A stretch of 64,000 nt of DNA, taken from SIG452 sp045541975. Lineage in GTDB: Bacteria > Bacillota > Clostridia > UMGS1840. The translations under genes and the position numbers were made by a program. Below the pieces are notes generated by a model. The model was not told the DNA's origin. It did not search any database and was given only the letters and a program-made list of their open reading frames with translations. The stretch is from NCBI GenBank assembly GCA_045541975.1, contig JAZQKB010000015.1, positions 62,001-126,000 of the forward strand. The letters are read 5' to 3'. Positions 27,401 through 35,057 of the stretch are shown piece after piece; positions within the stretch are counted from its first letter, which is position 1, and each line of letters opens with the position of its first letter.

Positions 27401-30400
27401 GTAGTGCCTTCTTCCATGACAACGCCTGCAGGAACTTCTGCAGTTACATTGGCAGAGGTAAGAACCGTAGCTTCGGTGGTTACATTCACATCAGGGTGAT
27501 ATACATAGGTTCTGCCGATGGTGTAGAACTCAGTTTCGTCTTCGGGATTATAAATGCGAAGTTCTAAAGTTACTTCTAAATCGGGATTTGCCTGTTTGAA
27601 TGCATCGGTAAAGTAGATACCGCAGTCAAAATCTTTCACTTCGGTGTAGATATCGTAACAGGTCAGTTTCAATCCGCTCTGTCCCATTAATTCTGCTGCA
27701 GTTTCCATCACACGGATAGGAGTATCTGCCTCTAAGGTTGCATCTTCAAAGGGTACGGATACCCAGTTTTCACTCCAAGCATCATACTGACCGGAAAGAT
27801 AACCGTCTGCAGTACCGTCTGCATTGATGGTTACTTCTTTGTTTACGGTTAATACATAATCTGCATACCAATTGCCGTATTTTTCAATCTGTTCTGCAGT
27901 GGGAGTATCTGCTTTGAAGTTTAAAGCAAAATCCAAGTCAACCGGCAGAGTGGTTACATCCAGCTCAGTTACGGTTGCAGTGGGCAGATTGCCGGGACGG
28001 TATGCATAGCTTCTGCCGATGGTGTAAAACTCAGTTTCGTCGTCAGGATTATAAATGCGAAGTTCCAGAATGATTTCTAAGTCTTTGTTGGCTGCTAAGA
28101 ACTCGTCCGTCAGACTAACACCGCAATCGAAGTCTTTTACTTCAGAGTATACGTCATAACAGGTGAGTTTTAAGCCACTCTGACCCATCAACTCTGCCGC
28201 AGTTTCCATAATTTTTACAGGTTCGTTGGCAGGTAGGGTAGCATCCTCAAAGGGTACAGATACCCAGTTTTCACTCCAGGCATCATACTGGCCGGAGAGG
28301 AAACCGTCTGCACCGCCATTAGCATTCAGAGTGATTTCTTTGTTGGTTACCAGTACGAAATCGGCGTACCAGTTGCCATATTCTTCAATCTGTTCTGCAG
28401 TGGGAGTATCTGCTTTGAAGTTTAAAGCAAAATCCAAGTCAACCGGCAGAGTGGTTACATCCAGCTCAGTTACGGTTGCAGTGGGCAGATTACCGGGTCT
28501 GTAGGTATAGGTTCTGCCAATTACATAAGACTCGCTTTCGTCTTCGGGATTGTAAATTCTTAATTCTAAAGTTACTTCTAAATCGGGATTTTCCTGCTTA
28601 AATGCTTCGGTAAAGAAAATACCGCAATCGAAGTCTTTCACTTCGGTGAAAATGTCATAACAGGTGAGTTTTAACCCACTCTGTCCCATTAATGCTGCTG
28701 CAGTTTCCATAACTCTGATGGGAGTATCTGCTTCTAAGGTAGCATCCTCAAAGGGTACAGATACCCAGCTAGAGCTCCAAGCGTCATACTGACCGGAGAG
28801 ATAGCCGTCTGCGGTGCCGTTTGCGTTAAAGGTTACTTCTTTGTTTACGGTTAAAACATAATCTGCATACCAGTTTGCATATTTTGCAGCCTGTGCTTCC
28901 GTGATTTCGTCAACTTTGAAGTTTAATGCAAAGTCTAACTCAACCGGCAGAGTGGTTACATCCAGCTCAGTTACGGTTGCAGTGGGCAGATCACTGGGTT
29001 TGTAGGTATAGGTTCTGCCGATGGTATAGGATTCTTCTTCATTTTCCGGATTGTAAATCTTTAATTCTAAAGTTACTTCTAAGTCCGGATTTGCTGCTTT
29101 AAATTCGTCGGTGAAGAAGATACCGCAATCAAAATCTTTTACTTCGGTGAAGATGTCATAACAGGTGAGTTTTAACCCGCTCTGTCCCATTAATGCTGCT
29201 GCAGTTTCCATCACTCTGATAGGAGTATTTGCTTCTAAGGTTGCATCTTCAAAGGGTACGGATACCCAGCTAGAGCTCCAGGCGTCATACTGACCGGAGA
29301 GATAGCCGTCTGCGGTGCCGTTTGCGTTAAAGGTTACTTCTTTGTTCACGGTTAATACATAATCTGCATACCAGTTTGCATAAACTGCAGCCTGAGCGTC
29401 GGTAATATCATCTGCTTTAAAGTTTAATGCAAAGTCTAACTCAACCGGCAGCGTAGATACGTCCAGCTCGGTTACGGTTGCGGTGGGCAGACTAACTGGT
29501 CTGTAGGTATAGGTTTCACCAATAACATAAGACTCGCTTTCGTCTTCGGGGTTGTAGATTCTTAATTCTAAGGTTACTTCTAAGTCGGGATTTGCCTGTT
29601 TAAATTCTTCGGTGAAGAAAATACCGCAATCGAAGTCTTTTACTTCGGTGAAAATGTCATAACAGGTCAGTTTTAACCCACTCTGTCCCATTAATGCTGC
29701 TGCAGTTTCCATCACTCTGATGGGAGTATCTGCTTCTAAGGTTGCATCTTCAAAGGGTACGGATACCCAGCTAGAGCTCCAGGCGTCATACTGACCGGAC
29801 AGATAACCGTCTGCACCGCCATTGGCATTGAAGGTGACTTCTTTGTTTACGGTTAACACATAATCTGCATACCAATTTGCATATTTTGCAGCCTGAGCGT
29901 CGGTAATATCATCTGCTTTAAAGTTTAATGCAAAGTCTAACTCAACCGGCAGCGTAGATACGTCCAGCTCGGTTACGGTTGCGGTGGGTAATTCCACATC
30001 AATCGCTTTGCCAAAGGTGTAGGTTTCACCAATCACATAAGATTCCGATTCGTCCAGTGGATTATACATACGAAGTTCTAAAGTTACTTCTAAATCCGGA
30101 TTTGCTGCTAAAAAGGCATCGGTAAAGAACACACCACAGTCAAAATCTTTCACTCTGTCATATACTTCGCCATAGGTGTATTTTAAGCCGGGTTCGCCAT
30201 AAGCTTCGGCACCGGTTGCCATAATTTTTAAGGGAGTATCGGCAGTTAACGTGATGTCCTTTTTGGGAACAGTTACCCAAGCCGGGCTCCATCCGTCATA
30301 CTGGCCTGCCAAATAACCGTCTTTCGTGCCGTCTAAATTGAAGGTAACATCTTTATTCACCTTCAGTTCAAAATCAGCGTACCAGTTGCTGTATGCCAGA

Positions 30401-30915
30401 AGCTGAGCTTCGGTAGCAGGGTCTGCTTTGAAATTCATAGCAAAGGTCAAAGGAACGGTGGTAATGGTGGAAACATCCAGCTCAGTCACTGTCGCAGTGG
30501 GAAGCGGAATGTCTTCCGAACGGCTGATCACACCGGGGAATTTCAGGAGAGGTTTGATTGTTTCCATTCCTGTCCACGCAAAAATTTTAAGAATATCGGT
30601 ATCGGTTACCGAAATCACGGGAGTGGTGTATGTAACACTTGCTCCAATGGTTGCTTGCACAGGGGTAATGAATTCAACCTTTTCAAGTTTACCTTCCGCA
30701 TTATAATGGGAGGCAATTACACTTGCGTTATCTTCATAACGTCCTGTGAAGGTTGTGGTTGCAAAAACGCTTTCTACACCGTCCAGCGAAGTGATTGCTT
30801 CGTTGGTAGCTGCATTGTAAAACGTAGTGGTGTTTACAGCTGCAGACACGGTAAATGCGGTCAGCATACCGACAACCATGGTCAGCGCTAAAAGAAGGCT
30901 TAAAAACTTCTTCAT
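21436..30915 (-). CDS. Giant exported mosaic protein with repeats and C-terminal Hint domain (3,159 aa)
   Basis: Signal peptide MKKFLSLLLALTMVVGMLTA then VSAA. Residues 28-135 are the shared N-terminal domain. Six tandem repeats of 167-171 residues, each starting LPTATVTELDV and containing GYLSGQYDAWS and VKDFDCG, span about 138-1142. About 1290-1850 reads as a beta-helix (GTESDPYIIANADQMAYLS ... GTFDGNGHTIKNIY). About 1861-2420 is the module shared with the 1,066-aa protein. Four Flg_new/InlB-B-type repeats (ITLYAQW ends) lie at about 2570-2857. Hint starts at Cys2935 (CFTPDTLITLADG) and a shared tail of about 75 residues ends the protein. Secreted or surface adhesin-like; no known anchor motif. 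ATG is behind AAAGGAAGAATGAAGC. Confidence 0.88.
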   Translation of the reverse strand: MKKFLSLLLALTMVVGMLTAFTVSAAVNTTTFYNAATNEAITSLDGVESVFATTTFTGRYEDNASVIASHYNAEGKLEKVEFITPVQATIGASVTYTTPVISVTDTDILKIFAWTGMETIKPLLKFPGVISRSEDIPLPTATVTELDVSTITTVPLTFAMNFKADPATEAQLLAYSNWYADFELKVNKDVTFNLDGTKDGYLAGQYDGWSPAWVTVPKKDITLTADTPLKIMATGAEAYGEPGLKYTYGEVYDRVKDFDCGVFFTDAFLAANPDLEVTLELRMYNPLDESESYVIGETYTFGKAIDVELPTATVTELDVSTLPVELDFALNFKADDITDAQAAKYANWYADYVLTVNKEVTFNANGGADGYLSGQYDAWSSSWVSVPFEDATLEADTPIRVMETAAALMGQSGLKLTCYDIFTEVKDFDCGIFFTEEFKQANPDLEVTLELRIYNPEDESESYVIGETYTYRPVSLPTATVTELDVSTLPVELDFALNFKADDITDAQAAVYANWYADYVLTVNKEVTFNANGTADGYLSGQYDAWSSSWVSVPFEDATLEANTPIRVMETAAALMGQSGLKLTCYDIFTEVKDFDCGIFFTDEFKAANPDLEVTLELKIYNPENEEESYTIGRTYTYKPSDLPTATVTELDVTTLPVELDFALNFKVDEITEAQAAKYANWYADYVLTVNKEVTFNANGTADGYLSGQYDAWSSSWVSVPFEDATLEADTPIRVMETAAALMGQSGLKLTCYDIFTEVKDFDCGIFFTEAFKQENPDLEVTLELRIYNPEDESESYVIGRTYTYRPGNLPTATVTELDVTTLPVDLDFALNFKADTPTAEQIEEYGNWYADFVLVTNKEITLNANGGADGFLSGQYDAWSENWVSVPFEDATLPANEPVKIMETAAELMGQSGLKLTCYDVYSEVKDFDCGVSLTDEFLAANKDLEIILELRIYNPDDETEFYTIGRSYAYRPGNLPTATVTELDVTTLPVDLDFALNFKADTPTAEQIEKYGNWYADYVLTVNKEVTINADGTADGYLSGQYDAWSENWVSVPFEDATLEADTPIRVMETAAELMGQSGLKLTCYDIYTEVKDFDCGIYFTDAFKQANPDLEVTLELRIYNPEDETEFYTIGRTYVYHPDVNVTTEATVLTSANVTAEVPAGVVMEEGTTALALSTSVLEDSKSGVEAGEHESLSAMDVHVEGVSDYNTTPIIVTVNEAIEPGYNKGNLSLYHVEDGETVKMEEVATKEDLVAHNQFTYDPADGTLAVALATFSEITVVAETEQGWEGNIATGFSGGTGTESDPYIIANADQMAYLSAVVGGMEGRTQDSFDGKYFKLISDINFADGEEANDPNKIFYPVGYYNSEYTYERTNTAITSGMKPFMGTFDGNGHTIKNIYQNTWEMKGDHEWYTPEEQYYRDGMGIFGKVYGATIKNLTVDNFKSDGEITTTGVIATYAESWEGRSAIFENIAITNCNPRVYNIGNGGIVGSGGWYSREKTDIENTPIIFRNITVDNTNKISALWGSYDVACAGIMGRYYPDSKCGVSFENCHVAAQLDVFNDVCGNYQYYWYRYAGMMIGTVQANTTDENGYTVPDMTGITAKNCTVHFGDWNNYYYCEMVVNSIASYTHDHQFSRLDEVDSVDVANMTVTVDGVTTAIPTTGRKNYVVVNGTHATENATCYHFVDGAVWNHEDAGYEESIDENGDGKPDLKEDKQHIYLPFNQLFQGSGWGVKNVPIYNDGKTYFEGITILDRVEANSVEKFKSIAKETYITGTTVTIGDLFEAAAQDEVEIVGANVQVMVSPTDETSTVTATYEANATDWTQGTLAFEGLGAATITITDYYFCTPTTITVTVVDLQPVEKFDLVFPNTESYLYRVGNKNTVAFSSLFKAKADAEIGTVAVTVEAVDGSAAGGSYDASTQNITFTGTGVVKVTVTDNDYCIPTELYLEVVDATNAIGATHATSGNIVLLNNCGVSTLNVSGDYTFYGNGFTMTYSGDGRYLKNGLKQGVVTVSENGTLDNVRIVAPIYPNAYLYYSSASIGQAVTSGPSETDTSDTTKIRYYYQLSAVAASGNATISNCYIYGGRNNIFVNTGDVTVKDTVLENGVVANMQIQSNSSHTVTLDNLTTIQYQTNSTVVDTTKVMMGAGIIVGPETNDNPAIVLNGELKQYNWVTADDKNAVSDEAAQKIIDAAVRAEDFNHTVNGKTASNLTLIYMNTYDAPITNNTGLPYDFGTVSISGVSGNAYSLKNATADQIYSDYQNADKSTENSWYEPQFNFTDDLGGQKVPDEGGDEFCYVESKLNKVVNVMFPSGDTKEFDLSTMVNITKYTGQDLGMGITCHDENGNAVAVTNGKVSLSNAGNYTVTYTVTDTVFYDKDGVTVSDTKEYSWNVTITVSLKDNSIPDAYFDYDTSKQVMGYAKKSIFAGGQTQYLPFLAGLKIYDYNGQDAYLRFDGDNDFNKIASATITGYTSANHVLIEVKLIDGGVINVDTTARAVSGGSTYTGTLNTSGNTLYYVNGGTTSATTTTWVISNYTFIGNNGVEIKSGAVTFANCENGSVPTGTFGTTIKATVIFDANEGTCTQTTAYATSVSTSVTLPTPKRGSYMFTGWYTAANGGTRVGGAGDSYTPSADITLYAQWGKPSTVLYDANGGSCDRTSDNYTGTALTLPTPTRDGYWFTGWYDAAEGGNKIGAAGASYQATGDITLYAQWSPVYTVTYNANGGSVTPASASYQGTTLTLPTPTRDGYAFNGWYTAASGGTKIGIGGNTYTPTANITLYAQWKDPVVVTYDATTNGGSCGTTSQTYLGTALTLPTPNDRTGYTFDGWYTAASGGTKIESPYTPTANITLYAQWTHISYTITISKQNNATVTVDKTTAYYNETVSVTVSFSQNNNKTLTVKDASNNTILSQSAAGTYTFTMPASNVTIEASSSGTCFTPDTLITLADGGQKRVDELTYADQLLVWDFVSGEYTARPAVIIDNHGYDNYLVTTVYFDNGSKVNTIGGHAFYDVDAKRFVMLSDTNVADYIGHTFVVYTENGNETAKLVDYNIEEQYTESWSVLTAEHHNCIVEGMLALTPGQVEGSENYLMPFAVGEDMKYDEAAMQADIETYGLYTYEDFEDYVTYEQFMGLNLPIFKVSVGKGFITFDEIIFLLELHMN
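21682..22113 (-). other. Hint (hedgehog/intein-type) domain coding segment 2
   Basis: Starts at the TGT for Cys2935. CFTPDTLITL is block A, VNTIGGHAFYDVD carries the block-B His, and WSVLTAEHHNCIVEGML matches the late intein/hedgehog block. ALTP replaces the C-terminal His-Asn. A tail ending ELHMN follows. Confidence 0.8.
22345..23205 (-). repeat. Four InlB-B / Flg_new-type repeats (coding)
   Basis: Four units of about 65-70 codons, each with the pattern V.YDANGG ... LPTPTRDGY.F.GWYTAA.GG ... YTPTANITLYAQW. These beta-grasp repeats are common in Firmicutes surface proteins. Confidence 0.88.
27490..30504 (-). repeat. Six-copy 501-bp tandem coding repeat
   Basis: Units begin at 30504, 29991, 29490, 28989, 28488 and 27987 (minus strand). 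The first is 513 bp and the next four intervals are exactly 501 bp. Units 2-4 are nearly identical at DNA level over long stretches, while unit 1 is most like the single unit in the 1,254-aa protein. This points to recent expansion by unequal recombination. Confidence 0.92.
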
Positions 30916-31011
30916 GCTTCATTCTTCCTTTCCTTTTTTCGGGATATATATAATATTATTTTATCTCATTATTTGTAATAGAGGTTGAGCACACTATTCC
31001 ACAATAATACA

Positions 31012-31039
31012 ATTATAGAATACTCTTTTGTTTGGTAAA
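31012..31039 (-). promoter_or_regulatory. Promoter candidate for the 3,159-aa protein gene
   Basis: Minus strand: TATAAT (31012-31017) with TTTACC (31034-31039) 16 bases upstream; an alternative TTGACT lies further upstream. The untranslated leader is about 90 bases. Confidence 0.45.
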
Positions 31040-31122
31040 AGTCAAGAAAAAACTTTTTTTCACCTTTATTTCCCAGAAAAACATGAAATCGACACACAAA
31101 GATGCTACAAAGAAGAAAAGGC

Positions 31123-31151
31123 TTGATTTATGAAGGATTTTGTTATATAAT
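31123..31151 (+). promoter_or_regulatory. Promoter of the 31,198-34,894 gene cluster
   Basis: TTGATT (31123-31128), 17 bases, TATAAT (31146-31151). Confidence 0.65.
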
Positions 31152-31197
31152 ATATATAATGGAATGAACGCTTTTGGCAGAAAAGGAACTGATTTCT

Positions 31198-31782
31198 ATG
31201 AAAACAATGAAAGATTTGAAACACTTTTCCCCCGAATGGTGGCAAAACCTCTGGTTTTTTTATAAATGGCATTTTTTAGTGGGACTACTTGTGTTGGTAA
31301 CGGTGGTTGTCACGATAGTTGGTGCAGTTAACCGAATAGAACCCGACATTCACATTCTCTTCGCCGGTGACTATGTGCTGACCGAGGAAGATACCGCCAT
31401 TTTAAAAGAACGCATTGAATCCACCATCACCGACGTGAACGGTGACGGAAGAGTGGTTGCTCAGTTTGTTGAAATTTCCTTAAAACTGGATACCGAACGC
31501 ACTGACGAAACCACCGCCCCCAATCTTCAGCAACTACGAAACCAGTTTATCACGGGAAAACAGCATATTTTAGTGTTAGACCGGGAGCTGTTTAACCTTT
31601 ACTACAGTCAAGCTTTGATTGACACGGAAACCCTGTTTGAAATGACCTCCTCCAACCCGCTGTTTGAAGGAACCAATCTTGCCAATCGGGATGCTCTGAT
31701 GGTAACCCGCTACAAACGGCAGGATATTGAATCCGATTTCACCACCTCTCAGCAGGTAATAGACCGTTGGGCAACCAAATAA
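31198..31782 (+). CDS. Single-pass membrane protein of unknown function
   Basis: 194 aa from the ATG at 31198 (AAGGA ten bases upstream; a TTG at 31174 would add eight residues). A short cytoplasmic region with FSPEWWQNLWFFYKWHF leads into one membrane helix (about residues 22-45), then an outside domain of about 145 residues. That domain (DIHILFAGDYVLTEEDTAIL ... VLDRELFNLYYSQALID) has alternating strands and helices. I do not recognise the family. It begins an apparent operon with the methyltransferase-like, glycosyltransferase and dipeptidase genes. Confidence 0.75.
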   Translation: MKTMKDLKHFSPEWWQNLWFFYKWHFLVGLLVLVTVVVTIVGAVNRIEPDIHILFAGDYVLTEEDTAILKERIESTITDVNGDGRVVAQFVEISLKLDTERTDETTAPNLQQLRNQFITGKQHILVLDRELFNLYYSQALIDTETLFEMTSSNPLFEGTNLANRDALMVTRYKRQDIESDFTTSQQVIDRWATK

Positions 31783-31806
31783 ACCAATTAAGAAAGGCTC
31801 TACGCT

Positions 31807-32973
31807 ATGAACCAAACTCAAATTCTCATTTTAGACGGTGCCACCGGCACTCAGCTTCATAAAGCAGGTCTTCCTGCAGGTGTTTGCCCGGAGGAATGGA
31901 TTCTTTCCAATCCCCAAGCCATCAAAAAAGTGCAATCCGCATACAAAGAGGCGGGAAGCGATGCAGTATATGCTCCCACCTTCGGTGCCAACCGCAAGAA
32001 ACTGCCCTCCCATCTGGATGTGTATGAAACCAATCTGAAGTTGCTTTCCTTATGTCGGGAAGCGGTGGGCGATACCGTTAAAATCGGTGGAGATGTGTCT
32101 CCCACGGGAGAACTTTTATATCCCATGGGGATGATGACGGAGGACGAGCTTGTTTCTGTTTACGAAGAGCAGATTCGCGCTTTCTACGATTTTGGCGTGG
32201 ATTTCATTGTGATTGAAACCATGATGGATATCCGGGAAGTGAAATGTGCACTGTTTGCAGTAAAAAATGTATATCAGGATAAAAAATGTCCTGTGTTTGT
32301 GACAGTTACCTTAGAAGAATCCGGCAAAACCCTCACAGGTACCGACCCCGTCACCGCAATGCTGCTCGCCCAACACTATGGAGCAGATGCCTTTGGATTT
32401 AACTGTTCCACAGGGCCGGACAAGATGATTCCGCTGTTGGACGACATTGTGCCCTATGCATCGGTTCCCTTAATCACCAAACCCAATGCAGGTCTTCCCA
32501 AAGAAGAAAACGGCGAAACCGTATTTTCCATGGATGCCAAGGAGTTTGGCAAATATGTGCGTCTTCTGATTGAACACGGTGCCGACATTGTGGGTGGTTG
32601 CTGCGGAACTTCACCCGAATATATCAAAGAAATTGCAAAGCTGAAAATCCCCGTAATGCCGATTCGCAAAAAAGAATTTTCTTTTGTGGCATCTCAGCGA
32701 AAAACCGTGATGATAAATGAAGACACCGGCTTTTCTGCCTTTCATTTTGTGGAAGAATCCGACCCTATGGATTTCTGCTACGATTTGCAGGATGCAGATT
32801 GCGATGTCATTCATCTGACTTTCTCCGAAAGTCCAAAAACTCTTGAAAAAGCAGAAGAGCTGATTCAAAATATTGGTGAAATGATTACCACTCCCGTCTT
32901 TTTTGATACAGAAAATGAAACAATTTTAACACATGTTAACCGGTATTATACCGGCGCACAACACATACAATAG
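31807..32973 (+). CDS. Homocysteine S-methyltransferase-family protein (MetH N-terminal type, truncated)
   Basis: 388 aa. Residues 1-285 form the MetH-type homocysteine-binding barrel: LDGATGTQLHKAGL, YAPTFGANRKKL, and zinc ligands in FGFNCSTGPD and VGGCCGTSPEYIKEIA. The following 100 residues begin FVASQRKTVMI, like the linker to the pterin-binding domain of full methionine synthases, but stop without GERINPTG or any cobalamin domain. So the homocysteine half is intact and the methyl-donor half is missing. It may use another donor, or partner a separate B12 protein. Ribosome site AAGAAAGG; 24 bases after the previous gene. Confidence 0.85.
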   Translation: MNQTQILILDGATGTQLHKAGLPAGVCPEEWILSNPQAIKKVQSAYKEAGSDAVYAPTFGANRKKLPSHLDVYETNLKLLSLCREAVGDTVKIGGDVSPTGELLYPMGMMTEDELVSVYEEQIRAFYDFGVDFIVIETMMDIREVKCALFAVKNVYQDKKCPVFVTVTLEESGKTLTGTDPVTAMLLAQHYGADAFGFNCSTGPDKMIPLLDDIVPYASVPLITKPNAGLPKEENGETVFSMDAKEFGKYVRLLIEHGADIVGGCCGTSPEYIKEIAKLKIPVMPIRKKEFSFVASQRKTVMINEDTGFSAFHFVEESDPMDFCYDLQDADCDVIHLTFSESPKTLEKAEELIQNIGEMITTPVFFDTENETILTHVNRYYTGAQHIQ

Positions 32974-32988
32974 AAAGGAGCTGACATC

Positions 32989-33975
32989 ATGTTTGAAACA
33001 AAATTCAGTCAATGCCCTGTTTTATACATCGTGGTTCCCTGCTATAATGAAGAAGAAGTTCTGCCCGAATCTGCCAAGCAGTTCTATGGGGCACTGTCTG
33101 ATATGATTGAAAAACGGCTGGTGGCGCAAAACAGTAAAATTTTATTTGTGAACGACGGTAGCCGTGACAAAACCTGGGAGCTGATTGAAAAATACTCAAA
33201 AAGCAGTCCCTTATTCGCAGGCATTTCCCTGGCGAAAAACCGTGGCCATCAGAATGCTTTGATGGCAGGTTTAGAAACTGCCAGACACTATGCGGATATT
33301 ACCGTTACCATTGATGCAGACTTGCAGGATGACATCAATGCCATCTACGAAATGGTCGAAAAATACAAAAACGAGGAATGCGACGTGGTGTTTGGGGTTC
33401 GCAGTGAAAGAAAAACCGACTCATTCTTCAAACGGACCACCGCTCAGGGCTTCTACAAAATGATGAAATGGATGGGCGTTGACATGGTATATAATCACGC
33501 AGACTACCGTCTGATGAGTAAACGCGCTGTGGATTCTTTAATGGAATACAAGGAAGTAAACCTGTTTCTTCGTGGAATTGTCAGTGATATCGGCTACAAA
33601 ACAGATGTGGTATACTACAAACGTAACGAACGGTTTGCAGGAGAATCCAAATATCCCCTAAAGAAAATGCTTGCGTTTGCATTCCAGGGAATTTCTTCTT
33701 TTAGTATTTCTCCCATCCGCTTGATTACCACCCTGGGAATCATTGTGTCTGTTGGCAGTCTGGTTGCCATTCTTTATGCACTAATCAGCTTGATTTGCGG
33801 TACTGCCATCGCAGGCTGGACCTCCCTTTTGATGTCTGTTTGGCTCTTGGGCGGTCTGCAGTTACTGGCCATCGGTATGATTGGGCAGTATATCGGTAAA
33901 ATTTATATGGAAACAAAACGTCGTCCGCTGTATTTTATTGCGAAATCGGCAGGACTTTCCAAGGAGCAGGACTAA
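32989..33975 (+). CDS. GT2 glycosyltransferase, DPM1/GtrB-like
   Basis: 328 aa. The catalytic GT-A domain (residues 1-235) shows VPCYNEEEVLPE, FVNDGSRDKTW, LAKNRGHQNALMAGL and TIDADLQDD (DxD-type metal motif). Two C-terminal membrane helices (about 240-310) are typical of polyprenyl-phosphate glycosyltransferases such as GtrB/CsbB/YkcC. It likely transfers a sugar to undecaprenyl phosphate for surface glycan decoration. ATG at 32989 behind AAAGGAGCTGACATC. Confidence 0.9.
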   Translation: MFETKFSQCPVLYIVVPCYNEEEVLPESAKQFYGALSDMIEKRLVAQNSKILFVNDGSRDKTWELIEKYSKSSPLFAGISLAKNRGHQNALMAGLETARHYADITVTIDADLQDDINAIYEMVEKYKNEECDVVFGVRSERKTDSFFKRTTAQGFYKMMKWMGVDMVYNHADYRLMSKRAVDSLMEYKEVNLFLRGIVSDIGYKTDVVYYKRNERFAGESKYPLKKMLAFAFQGISSFSISPIRLITTLGIIVSVGSLVAILYALISLICGTAIAGWTSLLMSVWLLGGLQLLAIGMIGQYIGKIYMETKRRPLYFIAKSAGLSKEQD

Positions 33976-33976
33976 T

Positions 33977-34894
33977 ATGTTTTTAATAGATGCCCATAAT
34001 GATACTCCTTATCGGATGTATTTTGAACATGGCGCACTTTACGAAAACGAATTTCATAACAGTATCAAAAAGCAAAAGGGTTTTCGGACCCTTTTGTTGT
34101 ATGCAGTTTTTATGGATCCCGAAAAGGTAAATTTTTTTAATTCTCCTCTTGCCTATTTTGATGCACTTTACAATAATTTCACAAAGGAACTGAACGAAAA
34201 TCGGGAATATATCCAATGGGTCAGGGATGTCTCCTCTTTCCCCCATTCCGATAAACAGCAAGCAATCCTTACGGTGGAAGGCGGAAGCCTCATTGATTCT
34301 TTAGAAACGTTGGATTCCCTATGGAACAAAAAAATCAAAGTATTAACCCTTACCTGGAATGATTCTAACCTGCTGGCCACTTCTGCAATGTCGGGTGAGG
34401 ATGGCGGTTTGACTCCTTTTGGAAAAAAGGTCATCAAAAAAATGAACGCTTTGGGCATGATTGCCGATTTATCCCATGCCTCGGATCAAACCTTTTGGGA
34501 TGTGTTATCAGTTACCGAAAAACCTGTTCTGGTATCCCATTCCAATGCCAGAGCACTTTGCAACCATCCCCGAAATATCACAGATGACATGTTTTTGGCT
34601 CTTTGTGAAAATAACGGTGTGCTGGGTATTAACTTTTATCCAGTCTTTTTAGAAGACGAATCCGGAAAGGCGAATTTGGAAAGTATTTTGAACCACATCG
34701 AACATTTCTTAGAATTGGGCGGTGAAAATCATATCGGTTTCGGCTCGGATTTTGACGGTGTGGATTCATTGCCAAAAGGAATTACCGATGTTGCTTCCTT
34801 TGAAGCAATCCGTAACGAAATGGAACAGCGAAATTACTCAAAAGAACTGATTGACAAACTGTTTTACAAAAATATGATGCGGATTTTATCATAA
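33977..34894 (+). CDS. Membrane dipeptidase (peptidase family M19)
   Basis: 305 aa. The start at 33977 directly follows the glycosyltransferase stop, with AAGGAGCAGGACTAAT upstream. FLIDAHNDTP holds the HxD metal ligands, LTVEGG the bridging Glu, and IADLSHASDQTFWDVL and VLVSHSNARALCNHPRNITD the other His ligands. HIGFGSDFDGVD is the conserved C-terminal Asp motif. A dinuclear-zinc dipeptidase, possibly for peptidoglycan-derived or D-amino-acid dipeptides. No signal peptide, so it is cytoplasmic. Last gene of the cluster. Confidence 0.93.
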   Translation: MFLIDAHNDTPYRMYFEHGALYENEFHNSIKKQKGFRTLLLYAVFMDPEKVNFFNSPLAYFDALYNNFTKELNENREYIQWVRDVSSFPHSDKQQAILTVEGGSLIDSLETLDSLWNKKIKVLTLTWNDSNLLATSAMSGEDGGLTPFGKKVIKKMNALGMIADLSHASDQTFWDVLSVTEKPVLVSHSNARALCNHPRNITDDMFLALCENNGVLGINFYPVFLEDESGKANLESILNHIEHFLELGGENHIGFGSDFDGVDSLPKGITDVASFEAIRNEMEQRNYSKELIDKLFYKNMMRILS

Positions 34895-34898
34895 TATC

Positions 34899-34926
34899 TG
34901 AAACGACACGCAGGTCATTCCCTACA
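34899..34926 (-). repeat. Short intergenic repeat TGTAGGGAAYGACCT, copy 2
   Basis: On the minus strand TGTAGGGAATGACCTGCGTG followed by TCGTTTC, matching the element at 21325-21350 apart from a few transitions. Confidence 0.5.
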
Positions 34927-34978
34927 GAGCATCAAACGATGCCACCAAAACCAATCTTTTTTATACATTACAAAAAGC

Positions 34979-35012
34979 CCGATGGCGTAATGCCACCGTT
35001 CTTTTGTTTTTT
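34979..35012 (+). terminator. Terminator of the dipeptidase cluster
   Basis: CGATGGC (34980-34986) and GCCACCG (34992-34998), one mismatch, then a T-rich tract. Confidence 0.6.
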
Positions 35013-35057
35013 GCCAAAGTTGATTCAAAATTTGAATCGTTCTTGTAACAAAGAAAA

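Noticed and set aside
27490..30504. CRISPR-like array
   Set aside because: Units are 501 bp, coding and without spacers.
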